Of a stretch of DNA of 64,000 nucleotides, positions 1 through 8,040 are shown piece after piece; the first letter of the stretch is position 1, and every line of letters starts with the position of its first letter. Below the pieces are notes generated by a model. That model searched no databases and had not been told where the DNA came from. It was given only the letters and a program-made list of their open reading frames with translations. Made by a program: the position numbers and the translations under genes. Source of the stretch: Alkalihalobacterium sp048323755 (GTDB lineage Bacteria; Bacillota; Bacilli; Bacillales; Bacillaceae_F); the NCBI RefSeq assembly GCF_048323755.1, contig NZ_JBLWFS010000020.1:1-64000 (forward strand), written 5' to 3'.

Positions 1-121
1 GCCTCGAGCTTCCTTCAGATTCCACGTCACCATGGACACCCTTGCTTTTGGCTATGTACTTACCGCTACAAGGTCGTACTCGGGACTTTCACCCGTTAGA
101 GTTCGCCCATGCTGGGCGAAC
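1..121 (-). mobile_element. Group IIC intron, 5' end (rest lies left of the window)
   Basis: On the minus strand, from 121 downward, the sequence has the layout of a bacterial group IIC intron 5' domain I. A GCCCAGCATGGGC stem opens it, then CTAACGGGTGAAAGTCCCGA, then AGCAAGGGTGTCC, then GGAATCTGAAGGAAGC. These blocks match what I recall of the Oceanobacillus iheyensis IIC ribozyme. The first bases are GTTCG rather than the usual GTGYG, which may weaken the 5' splice site. Only about 120 nt are inside the window, so whether an intron-encoded reverse transcriptase follows cannot be seen. The junction lies immediately after a terminator U-tract, the preferred target of class C introns. Confidence 0.85.
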
Positions 122-151
122 AAAAAAGGTGAGACCTAATCAGTCACACCT
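122..151 (-). terminator. Rho-independent terminator of the binding-protein gene; intron target
   Basis: Arms AGGTGAGAC and GTCACACCT (one mismatch) enclose a 7-nt loop. They are followed on the minus strand by six U residues, after which the group IIC intron begins. The hairpin starts 10 nt past the stop codon of the lipoprotein gene. Confidence 0.8.
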
Positions 152-161
152 TTAAAACCCG

Positions 162-986
162 TTATTCACCAAAATACTGATTGTAAATTTCATCGTATGT
201 TCCGTTCTCCATAATAGTAGAGAGTCCGTTGTCCATTTTCTCAAGTAGTCCATCTGCACCCTTAGATACAGCAATACCGTAATCTTCACCTGTTAAACGT
301 TCACCAACGATACGTAATTGTGTGTCATCACCATCCGTTGCAATCTTATAAGCAACACTTGGATAATCGTTAACTAATGCATCAGCGTTACCTGATAAAA
401 TTTCCATGTACATCGTTGCATCTTCTTGGAGAACCGTTACATCACCGTTATACTGTTCTGCAAATTCTCTCGCCTTTTCAAGACCAGATGTTCCTTGTTT
501 CCCAACGATCTGTGCACCTTCTAAATCTTCAATGCTATTAATATCGCTATCTACTGGAACAACTAGTGATAAACCAGATTCAAAATAAGGTTGTGAAAAA
601 TCAACTACTTCTGCACGATCATCGCGGATCGTAATCGCAGATACAGCAGCATCTACTTGATTGGCCTGTAACGCTGGGATAATTCCATCAAACCTCATGA
701 TCTCCCAGTTAACTTGTAAGTTCTCTTCAGCTGCAATTGCCTCAATAATATCGATATCAAATCCTGTTAAATCACCATCCACTATGTACTCAAACGGTGG
801 ATAATCTTGTACAACCGCAACTGAAATCTGTTGCGCTTCTTCCTCGGTTCCACCATCACCTGATGCTTCACCTTGAGTTTCATCAGCCGTCCCACATGCT
901 GCCATCCCTAGCAAAAGCGCCGATGTAAAAAGGCCACCCATCCATTTCTTCATCTTACTGTTTCTTTTTCTCTCTAATTTTTTCAA
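162..986 (-). CDS. Amino-acid ABC transporter substrate-binding lipoprotein
   Basis: This is a family 3 extracellular solute-binding protein of 274 aa. It probably captures a polar amino acid outside the membrane and hands it to an ABC permease. A long basic N-terminus and hydrophobic stretch end in a lipobox (LGMAAC, Cys31), followed by an acidic Gly/Ser/Glu linker and the SBP domain (VAVVQDYPPFEY, then FDGIIPALQANQVDAAVSAI, then the PYFESG strand). The TTG start is preferred because AAAGGGG lies 8 nt upstream, whereas the internal ATG at residue 12 has no ribosome binding site. No permease or ATPase gene is visible. A terminator and a group IIC intron follow, so partners may lie to the left or elsewhere. 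The exact ligand is not determined. Confidence 0.88.
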   Translation of the reverse strand: MKKLERKRNSKMKKWMGGLFTSALLLGMAACGTADETQGEASGDGGTEEEAQQISVAVVQDYPPFEYIVDGDLTGFDIDIIEAIAAEENLQVNWEIMRFDGIIPALQANQVDAAVSAITIRDDRAEVVDFSQPYFESGLSLVVPVDSDINSIEDLEGAQIVGKQGTSGLEKAREFAEQYNGDVTVLQEDATMYMEILSGNADALVNDYPSVAYKIATDGDDTQLRIVGERLTGEDYGIAVSKGADGLLEKMDNGLSTIMENGTYDEIYNQYFGE

Positions 987-1314
987 GTTGTTTGCCCCTT
1001 TCTTTTTTTGTAAAGCGAAAGTAGTGTATTTGCATCACATACTTTTACAAACATTTTTCATACGTTTTATGTTAAACATTTATACAATTTTTCACAAATT
1101 GTGTATTTACTGATATTTTAGTATTCATGCTGCTAATTTATAATAAGAGTTTGTTAACTATAATACGTAGCTATTTCCTCCCAAATAACGGAAGATCCTC
1201 CATATCCCTAGGAATTTGCTTAAATAAGTTTGAAAGGGTTAATATGCAAGGTACAAAGAGACAAGTATTTGCTTGTCTATATATATAAAGTCATAAACTA
1301 TAAAGAAAAAAACA
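987..1314 (-). promoter_or_regulatory. Intergenic region with weak promoter candidate for the binding-protein gene
   Basis: About 330 AT-rich bases without a convincing gene. On the minus strand, TTGTGA (1092-1097) and TAACAT (1069-1074) are separated by 17 bp and could be a sigma-A promoter, but each hexamer matches only four of six consensus positions. Nothing else structured was seen. Confidence 0.3.
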
Positions 1315-1343
1315 AAAAACTGTAGCGTGATCCTACAGTTTTT
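1315..1343 (-). terminator. Terminator of the DUF2254 gene
   Basis: Perfect 11-bp arms AAAAACTGTAG and CTACAGTTTTT flank a 7-nt loop, starting 7 nt past the stop codon and followed on the minus strand by a T-rich tail. Confidence 0.9.
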
Positions 1344-1350
1344 AAAGAAA

Positions 1351-2637
1351 CTAAGTCATTGTTTTTGCTCTTAATTGAATGAATTTTTCATTGTAATATT
1401 GAAGATCTAGGTCTTGGAGGACTTCTTTATTAAAGCTTTGATCAACGTACTGGCTAAACGTCCAGATTTTATTTCTAATCTGTTGGTCGTTTCCTTCTGC
1501 CATCATAATAAGAGCTTCATAAGTGGCAAGCATGATCGATATATCTTCCCGACCGTAATGACAGATTTGATAAAAAGTAACATAAAGAATTTCCTCAACT
1601 GTTTTTTGAGGAGCAATCACTCGTACAATAGATCGATCAGAATACAAAATGTAGTTTCCATCTTGTTTACATGCTTCTGCTAACAATTTTCCTATGTGTA
1701 AAATTCCGTCTATCGCTGTATTTGGATCATTAATACCAGGTGATAAAGCCCTGAGTGTTACTTCTACAACTTTTTGGATTCCAAAATCAACATCCTGTAA
1801 TATCGTGCGATCATTGCCGACTTCTACGTATTTATGAAAATTGATCTTTGGTTTTTTATATTGATAGTATACGTTAAAAATGATTTGGTTTGTAGTGATA
1901 AATGTGCCAATTGCAGGAACAATTTCTACGTAAAGATCATCCTTTTTCGCTCTTTTTAATAAATGATCATATTGAAAAAGTTGAATATAACCAAATGTCT
2001 GGCTTCTTACTTCTATTTTATTAAAGCCCTCTGGAACTAGCTTAGGTTTTCTATAGGTAATATTTATTGTTTCCGTTTTTTTATCTGGCTTTTTGCGATT
2101 ATAGACCGTATCAAGTGTATGTCTAGTCAATTCGCTAATTAACTTATTAACTTGAATGGAAGTTGCAACAAAATGAATAAAGTAAGCAAAAAAAGCTAAG
2201 CAAACAATCGAAAATAGCACACCAATTGTCCCTGCTATTACTTCATGTTCGAGGTCCTCTCTCATAAATAACAAAGAAAGGATCGAGTACATAAAGCCTC
2301 CCATATAAATTCCTAACACCCGCATCGTCACTTTATTCGTTACGAAATCTGAAAGCGTTCTCGGTGAAAACTGAGATGAATAAGTAGTAAGAACAACCAT
2401 AATTGTTGAAAATGTGATCGTAATCATCGTTAATAAAGCGGCTGCAATAATACCTAATATGGTTTGGGCTAAATCAACACTAATTAATATTGTCGCAGGA
2501 AGTGTAGCTTCTACTTTCGCGCCATGTACGGTATCCAACCAAATGACAAATAGAGCTAGAACGGTAGCTATTAAACAATAAGCGCTCGGTATAAGCCATA
2601 TGTTTTTCCTTACCTTTAACACAAGATTATAAATCAG
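1351..2637 (-). CDS. DUF2254 family integral membrane protein
   Basis: This predicted membrane protein of unknown function has four hydrophobic segments in its N-terminal half, with the phrase TFSTIMVVLTTYSSQFSPRTL typical of DUF2254. A soluble C-terminal half carries the conserved LSPGINDPNTA stretch. The frame extends to a TTG at 2694, but that start has no ribosome binding site. A perfect AAGGAGGT lies inside the frame, 10 nt before a CTG codon at 2637, which gives a 428-aa protein beginning at the first membrane segment. I chose that unusual start; the neighbouring ATT codon is an alternative. It is a single-gene unit with its own terminator. The function is unknown; a channel or a stress-related membrane role is only a guess. 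Confidence 0.75.
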   Translation of the reverse strand: MIYNLVLKVRKNIWLIPSAYCLIATVLALFVIWLDTVHGAKVEATLPATILISVDLAQTILGIIAAALLTMITITFSTIMVVLTTYSSQFSPRTLSDFVTNKVTMRVLGIYMGGFMYSILSLLFMREDLEHEVIAGTIGVLFSIVCLAFFAYFIHFVATSIQVNKLISELTRHTLDTVYNRKKPDKKTETINITYRKPKLVPEGFNKIEVRSQTFGYIQLFQYDHLLKRAKKDDLYVEIVPAIGTFITTNQIIFNVYYQYKKPKINFHKYVEVGNDRTILQDVDFGIQKVVEVTLRALSPGINDPNTAIDGILHIGKLLAEACKQDGNYILYSDRSIVRVIAPQKTVEEILYVTFYQICHYGREDISIMLATYEALIMMAEGNDQQIRNKIWTFSQYVDQSFNKEVLQDLDLQYYNEKFIQLRAKTMT

Positions 2638-2760
2638 GAACCACCAACCTCCTTCAAAAATGGGTATGAGCCCAACTAGACATAAGTTGTCCAAACCATA
2701 AAACCATTTTATTAGAAGTAATAAATGGTTTTCTTTAAAGAAGAGTGATCTGTACTTGAC

Positions 2761-2916
2761 TTAATGAGTAGAGATATTTCCTTCTTTTAACTCATTTCGT
2801 TCTTGTTCATGATCATATTCACTTTCAGATAAATTCGTAATCAGAATGTTTAAGCAAACGAACAAGATCACTAGCCAAAGCCACCATTTTTTCCAAATCG
2901 GCTTCTTTTTTTTCAT
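2761..2916 (-). CDS. 51-aa single-pass membrane peptide
   Basis: This short gene encodes MKKKKPIWKKWW followed by a hydrophobic helix (about residues 12-27, LWLVILFVCLNILI) and a charged tail rich in Glu. AAAGGA lies 10 nt before the ATG. The lysine-rich start, single helix and acidic tail predict a small inner-membrane protein with its C-terminus outside. It lies between mreBH and the DUF2254 gene on the same strand. No family is recognised. The ribosome binding site, uninterrupted frame and membrane-protein composition make it likely to be real. Confidence 0.6.
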   Translation of the reverse strand: MKKKKPIWKKWWLWLVILFVCLNILITNLSESEYDHEQERNELKEGNISTH

Positions 2917-3013
2917 CGAAATCTAATCCTTTAATTTAAAATTCACGTATCACTAGAATAGCCAGTAGCCCTTCTTTTATACTTCATTTATATAACTGAG
3001 TGCTTAAAAAGAA

Positions 3014-3047
3014 AAAGTATCGATAGTCAATCGACTATCGATACTTT
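3014..3047 (-). terminator. Terminator of mreBH
   Basis: A perfect 15-bp inverted repeat (AAAGTATCGATAGTC and its complement) with a 4-nt loop lies 24 nt past the mreBH stop. On the minus strand it is followed by TTCTTTTTAAG. Confidence 0.9.
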
Positions 3048-3070
3048 GGGACATTAAAAAGCAAATTATA

Positions 3071-4078
3071 TCAACCAATACGCTTTTTCATTTTTGATAA
3101 CATTTTAAGAGATTTACCAGTACCGACCGCGACGGACTCTAAAGGACTTGGTGCCAGCATAACGGGGACAACAATTTCTTCACTGAGCCAATCCTCAATA
3201 CCGTTTAAAAGAGCCCCCCCACCGGTTAGGATTACCCCTCGGTCAACAATATCCCCGCTTAATTCAGGAGGACAATCTTCAAGTGTTGCGCGAATAGCCT
3301 CTAAAATATGAAATAAATCTTCTTTCATCGATTCTTGTATTTCTGTCGAATGAATTGTAACGTTTTTAGGAAGCCCTGACACTAGGTCTCTTCCTCTAAT
3401 ATCAATTGATTCCTGTTCATGGTCGCAAGGCGCGTAACCTATATCCATTTTAATTTGTTCGGCTGTTCGTTCACCAATTAATAGGTTGTACTTTTTGCGA
3501 ATGTATTGAATGATATCCTCATCAAACTTGTGACCCCCAATACGGATCGACTGACAAGAAACTACTCCGCCAAAAGAAATGATGGCTACTTCTGTCGTTC
3601 CCCCGCCAATGTCAACGACCACATTAGCAATCGGTTCGTCTACAGGCAATCCAGCACCAATTGCAGCTGCAACGGGGCCTTCAATGAGCTCCACTTGTTT
3701 CGCCCCACAACTTCTGACCGCATCGATGATTGCACGTTTTTCGACCGATGTAGAGCCTGAAGGAGCACAAATGATGACACTCGGCTTTCTAAACGACAAC
3801 CCTAGCTTCTTTGCAGATAACTTCATCACATGTTTAAGTAACATCGCTGTCACATCAAAATCGGCAATAACTCCATTTTTCAACGGACTAACAACTTTAA
3901 TATTCTCCGGTGTTTTTCCAACCATTTGTTTAGCATCCATTCCAACGGCTACAATTTCATGGGAATGCTTGTTAATCGCAACGATAGAAGGTTCATTTAA
4001 TATAATCCCTTTTTCTTTACTATATACAAGGATATTAGCTGTTCCTAAGTCTATACCTAACTCAAAATTCATAAACAT
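3071..4078 (-). CDS. mreBH: MreB-like actin homologue, MreBH type
   Basis: This 335-aa bacterial actin polymerises on the inner face of the membrane and guides side-wall peptidoglycan synthesis or hydrolase activity. Visible actin-fold motifs are phosphate loop 1 (IDLGTANILVYSKEKG), phosphate loop 2 (VVVDIGGGTTEVAI) and the adenosine motif (GVILTGGGALLNGI). The N-terminal wording NILVYSKEKGIILNEPS and the length fit MreBH better than MreB or Mbl. So does its single-gene context, with no mreCD or spoIIID nearby. One residue stands out: the usual IEEP motif reads IEGP, so a conserved glutamate next to the nucleotide is a glycine. GGTG 8 nt before the ATG is a weak ribosome binding site. Confidence 0.85.
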   Translation of the reverse strand: MFMNFELGIDLGTANILVYSKEKGIILNEPSIVAINKHSHEIVAVGMDAKQMVGKTPENIKVVSPLKNGVIADFDVTAMLLKHVMKLSAKKLGLSFRKPSVIICAPSGSTSVEKRAIIDAVRSCGAKQVELIEGPVAAAIGAGLPVDEPIANVVVDIGGGTTEVAIISFGGVVSCQSIRIGGHKFDEDIIQYIRKKYNLLIGERTAEQIKMDIGYAPCDHEQESIDIRGRDLVSGLPKNVTIHSTEIQESMKEDLFHILEAIRATLEDCPPELSGDIVDRGVILTGGGALLNGIEDWLSEEIVVPVMLAPSPLESVAVGTGKSLKMLSKMKKRIG

Positions 4079-4293
4079 AGCTATTTCACCAACTTCTTTA
4101 TTCTTTACTGTTAGGTCATTTTATCAGTTAGTTAAATAGTAAAAACAGCTTCTAACGCCTTATCTTCTATGTAATTTCATGTAGTAATATGTAAAGAACT
4201 TCCGAAAAAAAGGAGGAATGTACGACTATTTGTTAAATAATGGAGCAATAACAAAATTCTCTAATCAGTAATACCCATCTCTATAAGACTAGT

Positions 4294-5151
4294 TTATATT
4301 TTATTAAAATGTTCCTTTACAAACGTTTGTGTCGCTTCTGGAACTTCGATATGAATAAAGTGGCCCGCATCTGGGATAATATGAACTTTAGCATGAGGGA
4401 ATTCTTGATCACGAAGCTTATAAGCGTAATCTGTCGAGACATACGGATCTTTTTCTCCCCAGATAATCGTTACAGGTTTATTTATTTGTTGAAGTTTTCC
4501 TTGATAAGGTATAACTTTTTTCATATCACCGGAACGATATAACTCTAAAATGACAGATCTCGTGTCATCACTTGAAAAGATTTGGAAAAAGTCTTCAAGC
4601 ACATCTTCACCCACACCTGGAACTTCTTTTTTCATCCCTGCAAACCATAATTCTTTATTGGCCATTTGCTTAACAAGCTCTTCACCTTTGCCAGGCGTTT
4701 GCCAAATTTGTGCAGCTTTATGCCAAGTATAATCAGGGGTAAACGTCGTGTCTGTAATGATTAAACTATTTACTTTTTCAGTGTTGGAGCTCGCCCATCT
4801 CAGCCCAATTAATCCACCCCAATCGTGTAAAACGATATGAACCTGATCTAACTGAAGTTCATTTAAGAAATCAGTGACAAACTGTTCATAACGTTCCCAG
4901 CTTGAAGTTTCTTCAAAACGTTCACTTTGACCAAAACCTGGCAGGTCGGGGGCAATTGTCCGATACCCTTCAGAAACAATCGCAGGTATGATTTCCTTCC
5001 ATAACATACTCGATTCAGGAACACCGTGAATAAGCAATACAACCGGGTCATCAGTGTGACCGAAATCAAAATAAGCTACATTTTGACCTTTGGTTTTGAT
5101 TTGTTTCTTCAGCTCTCTTCTTACTTCTACGTTCTTCACTTGTTTTGACAT
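4294..5151 (-). CDS. Alpha/beta hydrolase with Asp nucleophile (epoxide hydrolase / haloalkane dehalogenase type)
   Basis: This 285-aa soluble alpha/beta hydrolase has its nucleophile elbow reading LHDWGG, placing aspartate (Asp110) as nucleophile. That is typical of epoxide hydrolases and haloalkane dehalogenases rather than esterases. The oxyanion-hole loop is HGVPESS (residues 42-48), the acid is Asp235 in GEKDP and the catalytic histidine is His264 in DAGHF. HGVPES is closer to the epoxide hydrolase HGxPE signature; the second halide-binding residue needed for a dehalogenase cannot be judged by eye. It is a single-gene unit next to a P450 and the PHA cluster. A role in removing epoxide or halogenated lipid products is inference. 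Confidence 0.8.
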   Translation of the reverse strand: MSKQVKNVEVRRELKKQIKTKGQNVAYFDFGHTDDPVVLLIHGVPESSMLWKEIIPAIVSEGYRTIAPDLPGFGQSERFEETSSWERYEQFVTDFLNELQLDQVHIVLHDWGGLIGLRWASSNTEKVNSLIITDTTFTPDYTWHKAAQIWQTPGKGEELVKQMANKELWFAGMKKEVPGVGEDVLEDFFQIFSSDDTRSVILELYRSGDMKKVIPYQGKLQQINKPVTIIWGEKDPYVSTDYAYKLRDQEFPHAKVHIIPDAGHFIHIEVPEATQTFVKEHFNKI

Positions 5152-5164
5152 TGTATCCTCCTAA

Positions 5165-5310
5165 GAAAAGCGCAAGCGCCCGTTTAGCGACGTACAGAAA
5201 GCGGCACCGTATGAGAGATAGGGAAACACGGCGATCGTTAGTGAGCCGATGTTGACTTATCGTAAGGAAGTGAGCGAAGTCTCACTAGTCGCTGGGTGCT
5301 GGAGCTAGAC
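5165..5310. repeat. Dispersed Bacillus-type intergenic repeat (about 146 bp)
   Basis: This stretch between two minus-strand genes runs from AAAAGCGCAAGCGCCCG to GTGCTGGAGCTAGAC. It is markedly more GC-rich than its surroundings. Its ends form an imperfect inverted repeat (GCGCCCGTTTAGCGAC against GTCGCTGGGTGCTGGAGC). I recognise the ending CTGGAGCTAGAC and the internal GAGCCGATGTTGACTTATCG as parts of a repeat scattered in Bacillus genomes. No coding sequence is present and there is no second copy in this window. It could be a non-autonomous mobile repeat or a structured RNA. Confidence 0.7.
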
Positions 5311-5342
5311 ATCTTCGAATTTTATACTTTTTTTAAAATAAT

Positions 5343-5376
5343 GACACCAAATACTAACCATTCAGTATTTGGTGTC
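5343..5376 (-). terminator. Terminator of the P450 gene
   Basis: Perfect 13-bp arms (GACACCAAATACT and its complement) with an 8-nt loop lie 10 nt past the P450 stop. The minus-strand tail is ATTATTTT. Confidence 0.85.
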
Positions 5377-5386
5377 ACGTCTAATG

Positions 5387-6730
5387 TTACGATCGTTTCG
5401 TTGCTACCATCGTTAAACCATGATTTGGTCTTAATGTAATTAACGGGATTTGTTTTACCGTTTGATCTTCAGCAAGTGTTAATTTATATTTTTGACCGAT
5501 CGTTGCTAGAATAAGAACTGCTTCCATAATTGCTAAGTTATTACCGATACAAATTCGCGTTCCTCCACCAAATGGGAAGTAAGCATATTTTGGAATTTTT
5601 CTTAATAAATCTCCTTCAAAACGCTCAGGGATAAAGTCGTGCGGCTGTTCAAAATAGCGTTCGCTGCGTTGAACTGCATATTGACTCATACGGAAGTTAT
5701 CACCTTTATTAAAAGTTACGCCACCAATCTCAACTGTTTCAAGGGCTTCACGACCGATCTCGTAAGCAGCTGGATATAAACGCATAGACTCTTGTAGAAT
5801 GCAGTTTGTATACGAAAGTTGTCGTACAGACTCAAGTGTTGGTTTTTCGCCCTTAAGAACCGTGTCTAGTTCATTCCAGAATTTTTGTTCTACTTCAGGG
5901 TGTTGTGAAATTAAGTACCATGTCCAAGTTAACGTATGAGCTGTCGTCTCATGCCCCGCTAAGAAGATTGTCATAACTTGATCGTATAATTCCTTATCCG
6001 TCATAGCTGAGCCATCTTCTTCATAGCGAGATGAAATTAACATTGATAATAAGTCATGCTCATGTTCGCCGCTTTCAATTAACTTTCTCTTTTCTTCGAT
6101 AATGGCATATATAACTTTATTTAACGTCTTCACTGCTTGATACAATTTCATTTGATTTTCTTGTGAAGGATTTCCATTTATAATTTTATCAACAAAAGTA
6201 CTTGCGAAATTACTAAAAGATTCATCAATATCACCTAGTAATTTTTCATCGAGTTTCGTACCGAACATCGTTTCAGTGATGATGTTCAAGGTTACTTCCA
6301 TCATTTCCTTTGAGATTAGTAGATTTTGTTCATCTTGCCAATCTTTCATTAAGTTGTCTGCATTTTTAACCATCAAATCTGCATATTGAGCGATGCTCTT
6401 CATATGAAAAGAAGGTTGTGCCAGCTTACGTTGTTTTTTATGTTTTTCACCTTCACTTGTTAAAAGACCCTCTCCAAGCAGAAGCATTAATCCATCATAG
6501 TCTTTACCCTTTTTAAATGACTTTTGCTTTTTTACTAGAACTTCCTCAATGTGATCTGCATTGAATAAGAAAAAGTTTTTTTCATCCTCACTTTTTGTAG
6601 GAATTTGTACGATATCATGCTCACCATACCTATCTAGCAAATGTAATGAAGCTTTTAAGTGGCTGGTGAATAATTCTGCTGCTTCTTCTGGTGTAGCTTT
6701 AGCAATTTTCTTTCCAATGATTTTTTCCAT
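5387..6730 (-). CDS. Cytochrome P450
   Basis: This soluble haem monooxygenase is 447 aa, normal length for a bacterial P450. The oxygen-binding I-helix motif is AGHETT (258-263), the K-helix ExxR is ESMR (314-317) and the haem loop is FGGGTRICIG (387-396) with axial Cys394. All three are intact. The sequence resembles the CYP102-like or CYP4-like heme-domain group rather than actinobacterial biosynthetic P450s, so a fatty-acid-type substrate is plausible. No ferredoxin or reductase gene is adjacent and there is no fused reductase domain, so it needs a partner from elsewhere or uses peroxide. Its upstream region carries sequences like Spo0A boxes. Confidence 0.9.
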   Translation of the reverse strand: MEKIIGKKIAKATPEEAAELFTSHLKASLHLLDRYGEHDIVQIPTKSEDEKNFFLFNADHIEEVLVKKQKSFKKGKDYDGLMLLLGEGLLTSEGEKHKKQRKLAQPSFHMKSIAQYADLMVKNADNLMKDWQDEQNLLISKEMMEVTLNIITETMFGTKLDEKLLGDIDESFSNFASTFVDKIINGNPSQENQMKLYQAVKTLNKVIYAIIEEKRKLIESGEHEHDLLSMLISSRYEEDGSAMTDKELYDQVMTIFLAGHETTAHTLTWTWYLISQHPEVEQKFWNELDTVLKGEKPTLESVRQLSYTNCILQESMRLYPAAYEIGREALETVEIGGVTFNKGDNFRMSQYAVQRSERYFEQPHDFIPERFEGDLLRKIPKYAYFPFGGGTRICIGNNLAIMEAVLILATIGQKYKLTLAEDQTVKQIPLITLRPNHGLTMVATKRS

Positions 6731-6833
6731 ATCAATACTCCTATCTGATTTTTCTGATATTTTTTAATATACTAATATTATATTGTTAAGTCTTATGAAT
6801 TTTCAACAAGATTTTTCCATTAATAACAGAAAC

Positions 6834-6908
6834 TTGTCGATGTTTTACGACAAAAACCTTCAGTTTTATGACTTTGTCCTTATAGTTTTAATATAAAATT
6901 TGTCGAAA
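6834..6908. promoter_or_regulatory. Spo0A-box-like sites upstream of the P450 gene
   Basis: An inverted repeat TTGTCG-N8-CGACAA lies at 6834-6853 and a TTTGTCGAAA element at 6899-6908. The latter matches the Spo0A box consensus TTTGTCGAA as I know it. Both lie 100-180 bp upstream of the P450 start in an otherwise gene-free AT-rich region (6731-7011). Binding is inferred from sequence only. Confidence 0.4.
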
Positions 6909-7011
6909 TTTTGCATAAATTTTGATAATCGAAGTATTATTTTAGTTAACACTTTTTGAATATATTATTAGTTAATAATAATTGACTCTATTTTAGATCA
7001 AAGAAAATAAA

Positions 7012-7038
7012 AAGAGGAAAGCCTAATGCTCTCCTCTT
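7012..7038 (-). terminator. Terminator of phaQ-phaP
   Basis: Arms AAGAGGAAAGC and GCTCTCCTCTT (one mismatch) with a 5-nt loop lie about 20 nt past the phaP stop. The minus-strand tail is TTTATTTTC. Confidence 0.75.
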
Positions 7039-7059
7039 GTACTTATTTATGTTGTTAAA

Positions 7060-7614
7060 TTAACTCCCAGTGTTCACTAATGTACGGAAGCTATCCTCTA
7101 AGCGACGAGCCGTATCAATATTTTGCGTTCTAGCATATTGGATATACTCATCTGTTAGAGAAGCCCACGCTTTACGGCGATTACGGCGGTAGTTAATATA
7201 TTGCTCAGTGTTTTGTTCAATACGATCTTCCACACGGTTAATCATATCAAACATTTGCTTCATTGGTGTTAGAGAAATTTCTTCTAATCTGCCAGTTACA
7301 TCACGCCATTGATTTTGTACTTCTTTAGACTTTTCTGATGGTTCTCTTTGTAATCTTTCAGAGATATTAGAAGTAATTCCATTATAAACTTCTTTATTCG
7401 TGTTTCGAGCTTCTTGGTAAAAACCTTTGAGTGTTTCTCGGTAGTCTTGATTAAACTTTCTCGTTTGCTTTAATGCATTTAGATATGCATCATATCTTTC
7501 ATCTGTTTGAGTACGGTAGCGAGCTAGTGCTCCCTCGTATTGATCCCATAATGTCTCTACTAGAGTTTCAGTTACATGATTTGTTTCATTCTTTTGCTTC
7601 GCCTTTTGACTCAT
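7060..7614 (-). CDS. phaP: Phasin-like PHA granule-associated protein
   Basis: This 184-aa protein is highly charged and almost entirely helical, with no signal peptide or membrane segment. Such proteins coat polyhydroxyalkanoate granules. Its N-terminal LWDQYEGALARYR resembles the start of the second coiled-coil protein in this cluster (LLWKQSLQELDAW). The ATG lies inside the end of phaQ: the genes overlap by 29 nt and GAGGAGG sits 7 nt before the start, indicating translational coupling. Coupling to PhaQ is the main reason for the PhaP assignment. Overall sequence similarity to well-known phasins is not obvious by eye. Confidence 0.7.
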   Translation of the reverse strand: MSQKAKQKNETNHVTETLVETLWDQYEGALARYRTQTDERYDAYLNALKQTRKFNQDYRETLKGFYQEARNTNKEVYNGITSNISERLQREPSEKSKEVQNQWRDVTGRLEEISLTPMKQMFDMINRVEDRIEQNTEQYINYRRNRRKAWASLTDEYIQYARTQNIDTARRLEDSFRTLVNTGS

Positions 7615-8035
7615 CTTCGTTCCTCCTCATTTGTTTTTCAAATTCCTCTATCTTATCCTCCTTTTTAAAAGAAGGGATGTAGAGCTCGAGAAAACTAGAA
7701 TACATATTGAAAAATTGATCCAGCATTGACTGGTAAAGTTCAAGCTTTTTCGCATAACCTTGTAAATAGTTTCTTCCTACATCTGTAATAGAATATAGTC
7801 GTTTTGCTGGCCCACTTCCTGTTGTATCCCATTCAGATTTCACAAGGTTTTCGCTCTCGAGTTTTCTTAACAATCGATACAAGTTTCCTTGATCAACCGT
7901 TTGAAAACCAAATGCTTGTAACTTTTGAATAAGCTCATAACCGTGAAGAGACATTCTACTTAAGATTAATAAAATGAATGGCAATACAAAATTTTTTGAA
8001 GGTACGATGGAAGTATCTTTTTTTTCATTTGCCAT
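7586..8035 (-). CDS. phaQ: PadR-family repressor PhaQ
   Basis: This 149-aa cytoplasmic repressor has a PadR winged helix (FVLPFILLILSRMSLHGYELIQKL, then GNLYRLLRKLESENLV and SGPAKRLYSIT) and a helical C-terminus. In Bacillus megaterium PhaQ represses its own gene and phaP and is released by polyhydroxybutyrate. The same gene pair is seen here, with phaP overlapping. The usual divergent phaRBC is instead found 1.1 kb away on the same strand, behind a hydrolase gene. GAGGTG lies 7 nt before the ATG. A perfect palindrome 31 bp upstream is a good autoregulatory operator candidate. Confidence 0.85.
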   Translation of the reverse strand: MANEKKDTSIVPSKNFVLPFILLILSRMSLHGYELIQKLQAFGFQTVDQGNLYRLLRKLESENLVKSEWDTTGSGPAKRLYSITDVGRNYLQGYAKKLELYQSMLDQFFNMYSSFLELYIPSFKKEDKIEEFEKQMRRNEDESKGEAKE

Positions 8036-8040
8036 AGTTA

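Noticed and set aside
4215..4268. Plus-strand 17-codon frame with AAGGAGG next to ATG (MYDYLLNNGAI...)
   Set aside because: The Shine-Dalgarno abuts the ATG with 1-nt spacing, and the frame is very short with no further support.
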